A stretch of DNA of 64,000 bases, from the NCBI GenBank assembly GCA_033239525.1, contig BSYO01000024.1:7091991-7155990 (forward strand). The letters are read 5' to 3'. Position 1 is the stretch's first letter, and each line of letters begins with the position of its first letter. The stretch comes from Nepenthes gracilis. Taxonomy: Eukaryota > Streptophyta > Magnoliopsida > Caryophyllales > Nepenthaceae. The translations under genes were made by a program, and so were the position numbers. The notes under the pieces were generated by a model. The model was given only the letters and a program-made list of their open reading frames with translations. It ran no database searches and had not been told where the DNA came from. Of this stretch, positions 57,881 through 64,000 are shown piece by piece.

Positions 57881-59741
57881 TCGCGGCCCGATCGGCCGGG
57901 CCGACCCTCGTTGAGGCTCCGTGGGCTTGGCGGCGACATCCGCCACCGGATCGAGCCCCCAAACGTGTGAGTTGTGATTACATCCTCTTACGAAGGACGA
58001 GCACCACGCAAGAAAATAGGGTAATGGCTCCAAAAGAGCCCAACAATCAAACACGAAGCATGATCCAACGAATGGAAATAAAGCGAAAAGCAAGCAACAC
58101 TTTACGAAAAGAAAAGCATGGACCCGAAGTGTAAAAAGAAGCTTCTCATTCATGCAAAAGACAGACATGGTACAAAGACGGAAACTAGTCTCAAAACTCA
58201 ACAAGAAAGAAAGGCTAATCGGGAAGACTCGATGGTTGGAAAAGAAGCAAACGCCTCTTCTACCCCCCGGATTCTGATGGATGGAGGACACCAACTGGGA
58301 CGTGAATAGAGAGAAAATCCTACAACACAAGCGGATGCCGTCCCCAATAACGAGTATCCATCGCCACCGCCACTGATGGAGAATGCCGACCAACCATATC
58401 TCCAATTTGACACGGCCCCTGGAAGCGATGAGTAGAATAGTTCTCCTCGGCAAGAGATGTGATTGGGACGATTTGATGCCCGCCGATGATGGCCCGCTCC
58501 CAGTCCCCGCGACAAGAGTTTTATAGAAGGCAAGATCGAAACATTGCCAAAATAAACAACAAAGAAGCAAATTAAATGCGCAGAAGCGTGCGAGATTACC
58601 GGAAGAGCCTCTCCCCGGGGCTTTCCTTTGGGATGGAAGGCCGGCCGCCGTAGGAGCGCGGGGGGCTCTTGCCACGAGGACGCCCCGGTCTTCCTTCCGG
58701 ATCGAGCGAATCCCAACCTCCGAAAGTGCAGCCGTGTCTTGAAGGCTGCGCACGTTAAATGGGCTCCACAAGAAGAATCAACTCCAATTGATTTCGGCCT
58801 CCTGGCGCTGGCCGAAATGCAATAGTAAAAGGCCCCTCTCGGGCTCTCCAATATGACGACGTCGGTCGTCGCCTCAAGAAAGACTGAGTGAGCGGATCCC
58901 AGTAGAGACGATATCGCAGACTTCGCGAGCGGCTAAAGTCGACGAGGGTGCGACAGTTTTCTCCGGTGACTTTGGCAGTCTCCTTGGAACCGGACTCTCC
59001 TACTTCGTCTCCGGACCTCCTCAAAGGAGTCCCTTCGGCTTCCCTTAGCCTAGGGGGTCGCGTCTTCATATCGACGACAAGCTTTCCTCCTCGTTTCTCT
59101 CGGGCGGAAGGGAGGTGGCTGTCTCTCAGAAGAAATATCGCCCAACAAGCCGGGGGAGGTCCCCACCGCCGATCTCGAACGTTGACAGATGTAAGGAAAT
59201 AACCATGGATCGAGAACCTTTCTTTCTTGACTTAACGGCGGATATAGGATTCACTAAGGTCCTCGTCGGTGGGCTTGTCCCAGGAAGTACTCTGAAAAGA
59301 AATCGAGGGCTTGCAGGAAGAAGAAGCGCTCCTTCCGGCCTTTCACGGAGTCGGGGTTTGTGCGAAGGTTGTTTGGGGGAAAGCAAAATAATCCTCCGAC
59401 TCCATGGCCCGAAAAATATTTCGCATCGAATTGTGCATGAGGGCGAAGAAAAGAGGAGCGCAAGGCATTAGGATGAAGCCTTGCCAATGGGACTCCCGCT
59501 TGATCTGCAATGTGCAGTCAACGAAAAACGAAGCCCCCTTTCGATGAACACCTAATAAAGGCCTCCGGGGGCGTTGGCTCTATCCCGAGCGCCGGGAACA
59601 CGGGAACTCAGGTTGCCGTGAATCGCATAATCTACCCTAAGAGAGGCTATGTATGCATCACCAAAAATCGACTTGGTATTGCGGACACCATGAACCACAT
59701 TCGGGAAACGTGAGAAGAGGAAGAGCTCTACTTCGCACCAT
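57880..59741 (-). pseudogene. antisense extra gene of Tat element C (relic)
   Basis: The minus strand from an ATG at 59741 gives, around stops, SLRVDYAIHGNLSSRVPGAR with RANAP, then PPEAFIRCSSKGGFVF, then VPLARLHPNAL (frame 59487-59254) with NLRTNPDSVKGRKERFFFLQ. These align residue by residue with the element B gene (ALTVDYGIPGNWG, RANAPPDGFITVYE, VPVARLHPNAL, TNPDSVKN then SRFFFLQ). Further on, PRLREAEGTPLRRS matches KRLREAGGTSTRRS of element B. The C-terminal coiled coil is not clearly recognisable, and the 3' part to 57880 is uncertain. Orientation is opposite to gag-INT, as in element B. Confidence 0.75.
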
Positions 59742-59803
59742 TTGTCTCGAAAATCACGGGGATAAAGGGAGAAGAAATCAGCGGAAGGAAGGAGACGACG
59801 TTT

Positions 59804-59814
59804 GGTTTAAATAG
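59804..59814 (-). promoter_or_regulatory. TATA box of the antisense gene (element C)
   Basis: Minus-strand CTATTTAAACC, about 65 bp upstream of the ATG at 59741. It is identical to 7384-7394 in element B although the surrounding sequence has diverged. Confidence 0.6.
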
Positions 59815-59819
59815 ACGTA

Positions 59820-61743
59820 AGCCGAGAGGCGGGAAACCTAAACATTCTCCGAAGATTGAGACATGGTGGCATCAAAGCGCACCGTAGAATCTCAATCTAT
59901 TATTTTGGCTAAGCTAACAGGCGCGACCCTTGGCCAGCTAGGGGTGGCATTAAATAGGGGCTGTTTCAAGATTTTTAAAGCGCAAGATCAAGAAATGAGA
60001 AAATTGACTAGATGATTATGATTTTCATTACGACAAAATAGTTCGTTACAACAATCACAACAAAAGGAGAAAAACACAACGACAAAAGCAGCTAACGGTC
60101 CCGGTGGCTGGAGGAGGAACCTTGAACGGGATAATCTACCAACTGATCGCGGGTCTTGGCGGACGAGTTACGAGGATCTAGGACACCGACGCGGAAGCCT
60201 GGATCCTCCGGTGTAGCAAGCCTTCGACAAAGCCTAACGGCATCAAAATACCTCCGCTTATTCACTCCTTCCGGCCGGAAGCATCGACCTCAGCCTCGAA
60301 GTAACGAAATGGTTGCTCCGTTTCTTCTTCAATGCGCCCCCACGTTGGCAACTATGGGCCCAAGTTCTCTAAAATGCAACGCGGGCTCAGCCACTCCTTG
60401 CGGCCCCGACGCGGTGGGACACCCTCAAACCCCGGAGGAACTCCTCTACTCCGAGAAGGGCGGCAACCGTGGCTTCAGAGCAAGCCCCTCCCGAGGTGTG
60501 GGCTAAAGACACGGGGCGTTTTAAGAGGAGCGCTCCGTGTCACTAGAGGAGTCTCCCATCGATTTCGCAACGAAAAGACACGCAGAAGAAGATCGAACTG
60601 CCAGTGGATGAACAAGTACAAAGACGTGCCAGATTTCAGGAGAAAGTGGCGCATTTAAATAGGCGAATCATCTCCCGGAAAGGCGGCAATTCCAAAGGGC
60701 GAAAAGCATTTAAGGAAGGGCCAATGAAGGTTCACCACGTGGGAGGCCTCTGAAAACTCGTGCGTTTCCAATCTAGAATTAAATGCGTTATCCCGAGAGG
60801 CGTGACGGTTGAAGGATGGGACCCCGCAAGCTCCCAAAGGATGACGCGTGGATCCTCAGGGCAAGACGCCCGGCAACAGAAAAGCATTTACGAAGGCAAG
60901 ACAAAAATTGAAGACAAAAGAGGCTACTTCTTTTATTAATCAATACTTTCTTACAAAGTACAAGATCTACAACCATGAAGTTATGCGAAGCCCGGTATCC
61001 AGGAGAGCCCGGCGAACGAAATTTCACCGGCAAATCAGGCGGAAGCAAGGAGCATGGGAGTCTCAAGCATTCAATCCACCGGGGTATATCAAGTCGAGGC
61101 ACTCCCCGCGAAAGACGGGCAATAAGCTCCACCTCCGCGGAGGGCTACTGACCTCGTGCTCCTTCCGCGGTTAGTGCCCTGGCATGGCTCGCGGAGGGGA
61201 CACCTGCGAAAGCCGCCGCCTATCGGGCGAAGGCAGCCGCGGGGGTAGTCAAAGAATCCGCTCAACCTAGCCATGGACACAACCCGGAAGGAAACACGCG
61301 ACGACGGCGGAATGGCCGAGCCACTCTCGTTAGCAAAGAAAGCAAGCCACAAGGCTCGGACTACAACGGTCTCCACCAAGGATCTCGGGTATGCAAGTGG
61401 TCCATCCAACTGCTTCTCGAGTGCCCACCAGGGGCGGGAAAAGCCAGAATCTCCTCATTGCCTCTTCGATTCACTGATAAGGGATGGACTCAAAAGTGCC
61501 CTCCTATTTATGGGCAAGGAGCTATCCCTTAGAACACGGCATCCAAAGAAGCAAGCGCGACGACCTGGTCGAGCAACCCGAGGCGCGCAAAGGTGAGGTG
61601 ACGGGTCACGGCAAAGACTCAAAAGGCTCCTGGGAAAGGCGTGAACTTGGGAAACGACAAAAATGGCGCCGCACGATGAAGGGTACGAGGCCGTGGAAAT
61701 GGGCCCAGTGGACATGCCAGGCCCGACCACTGGCCGGCCCAGG
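59820..61743. other. spacer of element C upstream of the antisense gene
   Basis: GC-rich retrotransposon spacer corresponding to 4830-7380 of element B. Many short frames exist on both strands but none has a recognised motif. It would hold upstream sequence of the antisense gene. Confidence 0.5.
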
Positions 61744-61756
61744 CATGGGGGGCTAG
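61744..61756 (+). other. polypurine tract of element C
   Basis: ATGGGGGGCTAG directly before the right LTR (TGTTGGGTC, 61757). The same tract is found on the minus strand at 4814-4826 in element B. Confidence 0.7.
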
Positions 61757-62434
61757 TGTTGGGTCCCATGTCCTGACCTATGAGACAGGCCCAGGCCCAC
61801 GAACCGAGTCGCGGCCCATGAGGAGATCAGAAGCCCACGAGAGGCAGTAAGCCCAACCCAAGGGATGAAAGGCGCAAGCCCACAACGGAAGGAGGCAACG
61901 TTAAAGCATGCATTAAATGTCACCGGAACAAGGCGGAAAAGGCGGAAAGGCTAGCCAATAGGCGAAAGCGCAACGCCACCCGCCGCCGTCTGCAGACGGC
62001 CAACCAATCCCTCGCCAGGAAAATCGGGCGTGGTCAATAAATTTTGCTAACGCAACAGACAGCCGGCGTGACGGGCGGTCCATTTTAAATGGCGGGCCCA
62101 AGCAACGGGCGTTTTGGCGCCCAAGAGTCCAACGGGGTGAGGCGTATAAGAACCCTCACACCCCACAGAGAAAGGGACTTTTTGGATCTTCTTGGACTTT
62201 TCGATCAATCTTCCACACTCTTTACGACCCTTTGAATCGAGCATTCAAACGGAGCATCCTTGATCATCTGCTTCCCTCTTCTCTAAAATACGAGAGTGAC
62301 GAGTCAAGACAGAGCATTGCCTCATCTAGCTGACTCGCTCACCACCCCCGCATCCTTTGAGATCACGGGAAAGTTAGCCACCTACTGCGGTGCATTACGG
62401 AAGCCAGGCCTTCCAACACCTGCTCATTGCATTT
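61757..62434 (+). repeat. 3' LTR of element C, truncated
   Basis: Matches 54358-55000 but stops matching after 'ctcattgcatttct' (62434), so the last about 260 bp of the LTR are absent. TATA at 62145-62151. Confidence 0.8.
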
Positions 62435-62574
62435 CTTAGCCACCCCCACGTGGCATGTGGGCCGGCTTACCCACAGCCTAACACAGACTCAAGTATTAGG
62501 CTTTACTATACATAATGTTATACTATTTATTACAAGTAACGTAGTGCTACAAGCATCACAGCCTAATTAATACC
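62435..62574. other. junction sequence after truncated LTR
   Basis: Unique-looking 140 bp beginning 'tagccacccccacgtggcatg'; not part of the LTR and without recognised content. Confidence 0.4.
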
Positions 62575-63040
62575 TTGATGCAAGAAGCTGCTCTATGGAG
62601 TTGGAAGAAGATTGTAAAGTTATGTTCGAGTATTTAAACCATGACTTGACACCACATTGGAGATGGTGTACAAACTTTTCTTTGGAAATATAATTGACAT
62701 CCTTTAGGACTTTTTGTGATAGATTTTTGGAGAGTGATAATAATTATTGGCTACCGGGGATGTAAAAGTTAAGAAAATTATTTACAACGGGTTATCATCA
62801 TAGATATGCCAACTTATACAACAAATTAGTTACGTAATGATATCATTTGGACAGGCAACCAAAATGGTACATTCACAGTGAAATTTACATGAAAAGTCTT
62901 CCAAGTCTAGAAGATAGAGTGGTATGGGGCAAACTAGAGTGGGGTCTTACTCATAGCTCAACACATGCCTTTATATTTTGGTTGGCAATTTGTAGGAAGT
63001 TGAGTGTATTAGATCGCATTGGAAACTTTATAAACTAACC
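62575..63040 (+). mobile_element. LINE remnant (zf-RVT region)
   Basis: Broken plus-strand frames read LWSWKKIVKLC, then DIIWTGNQNGTFTVKFT, then GKLEWGLTHSSTHAFIFWLA and ICRKLSVLDRIGNF. This follows the plant LINE C-terminal pattern 'W..N..G.F.V...W...VPW..LVW....IPRHAFILWLAI...L.T.DR'. At least two frameshifts and several stops are present. The RT catalytic part and 3' end are not recognised. Confidence 0.6.
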
Positions 63041-64000
63041 AAATGTGTATGTACTTTTTAGCAATTAAATGAAAAGCTATGATCACATTTTCTTTTGATA
63101 TCCATATTCCTATATAGAAGGAACATTAATTAGGCAACTCTCAAATGGTCCCGGTAAGAATATAAAATGTAATTCTTATCGATTAACATTGGCATCATAA
63201 GTGTATTTCATTTGGCAAGAATGCAACCAATGAATATTCAATACCTCACCAATAATGACCGAGATACAATTGGCAAGTGTGACTTGCGCCAAGGTTAGGT
63301 TAGGGACAAATTGGCGATGGCTACTTTTGGCAACAATATTTTTTGTAGATCTATCTTGAGAAGATGGAACCTTTCTTTAACATGTATTAGACAAATTTAA
63401 TGGGGCCTTTTTTATTCTTTTTAATCATGGATATTGAATAGTTTGTGATTTTGATGCTTGGGGAATGCCCTAATATGTTTAGCTCTAATTCAAGGTCTAC
63501 GGTATAACCATGACTTAGAATAAAATCTTTAATTGTGTACATTATTTTTTTGATATAGCTAATTACTTGAAAAAATGCCCTTTAGCACTTTGTGAGGGAG
63601 GTGGACCACTGGAAGAAGATTTCTTGGGATTATGACTGAGAGAGGTTAGGGAGGAGTTTTAACACAAGTACTTTACTTTTTGTATTTGAGCTAGTATGGA
63701 GGCCAATTTCTTGATCTTGACTCAGGGGACAATGTCGATAGCACAGTCCAAGGCCATTTCACTCCTTATCTAGTTCTACTGAGGAACAGAAGGCAAGATG
63801 CTTCCGGGATGGACTAAAGGACATTATTCAAATGAAGTCGATGCCCTCCAACTTTGTGGAGGATGGCCAGTGCTGAGACACACCTTAATAATCGGGTAAG
63901 CCATGCTCAGGGTACTTGTACATGGCCCAGAGGCAGATCACAATAGTTAACTCCGAACAAGTGACAAAAGACTAGTGGGTCAAAGGATAATTGATGTTAC
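63041..64000. other. AT-rich end of window, nothing recognised
   Basis: No open frame with a family motif. GC content rises slightly after 63590, but I could not match it to the elements in this window. Confidence 0.4.

Larger units (their letters stand above)
54358..62434 (+). mobile_element. Ty3/gypsy Tat-lineage element C, internally deleted, antisense gene retained
   Basis: Left LTR 54358 to about 55262, gag (55364-56395), INT (56396-57317), a 4.4-kb spacer with the antisense-gene relic on the minus strand, polypurine tract, and a right LTR from 61757 that breaks off at about 62434. LTR sequence, gag, INT tail and antisense gene are all homologous to element B in opposite orientation. 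PR, RT and RNase H are missing: gag is followed within a few bases by the INT zinc region. The copy is GC-rich and stop-ridden. No target duplication can be assessed because the right end is truncated. Confidence 0.85.

Noticed and set aside
57878..58771. 297-residue minus-strand open frame in element C
   Set aside because: Long frame but it does not follow the frame homologous to the antisense gene; hydrophobic-looking segments arise from T-rich sequence. Covered only as part of the antisense-gene relic.
1..64000. CRISPR arrays, bacterial operons, riboswitches, tRNA or rRNA genes
   Set aside because: None seen; the window has plant nuclear character and no repeat-spacer arrays or recognisable tRNA cloverleaf sequences were found by eye.

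Overview
The window is nuclear DNA of a flowering plant, most likely a eudicot. The evidence is AT-rich intergenic sequence, five or more LTR-retrotransposon insertions of plant-specific lineages, LINE remnants, and a spliced plant GATA-type transcription factor gene. That gene (about 17.2-19.3 kb, minus strand) is the only host gene I can support; almost everything else is transposable-element sequence in various states of decay.

Layout. 1-1742: left-truncated Ty3/gypsy Tat-lineage element A (minus), with one LTR, the gag start and a MULE-like MITE inside the LTR. 1743-3955: AT-rich, no gene seen. 3956-15704: Tat-lineage element B (minus) with LTRs at both ends, gag-PR-RT-RNaseH-INT reading leftwards, and an extra gene on the opposite strand between INT and the 3' LTR. 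15705-17197: AT-rich. 17198-19029: GATA factor, two exons. 19.3-26.0 kb: AT-rich DNA with a 475-bp tandem duplication and a LINE remnant. 26016-34673: Ty1/copia Sirevirus-type element (plus), exact 5-bp target duplication, envelope-position ORF and multiple polypurine tracts. 34.7-37.1 kb: AT-rich. 37129-44164: tandem copia-type element with three LTRs and two gag copies, interrupted by a putative 2.5-kb solo LTR. 44586-53228: Ty3/gypsy Tekay/Del-like element (minus), exact 5-bp target duplication. 54358-62434: Tat-lineage element C (plus), which lacks PR-RT-RNaseH (gag fused to INT) but keeps a relic of the antisense gene; its right LTR is truncated. 62.5-63.1 kb: second LINE remnant. 63.1-64.0 kb: nothing recognised.

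The most interesting system is the antisense gene carried by both Tat elements B and C. It encodes a protein resembling the plant 'putative gypsy type transposon' family. It has a conserved TATTTAAACC box upstream of the start in both elements and, in element B, a well-formed 79-bp GT-AG intron followed by a coiled-coil exon. Antisense extra ORFs in the Tat lineage are a known phenomenon; the conserved independent promoter, the intron and a second C-terminal copy in element B are the details worth testing. All element reading frames are broken by stops, frameshifts or catalytic substitutions, so none looks autonomous.
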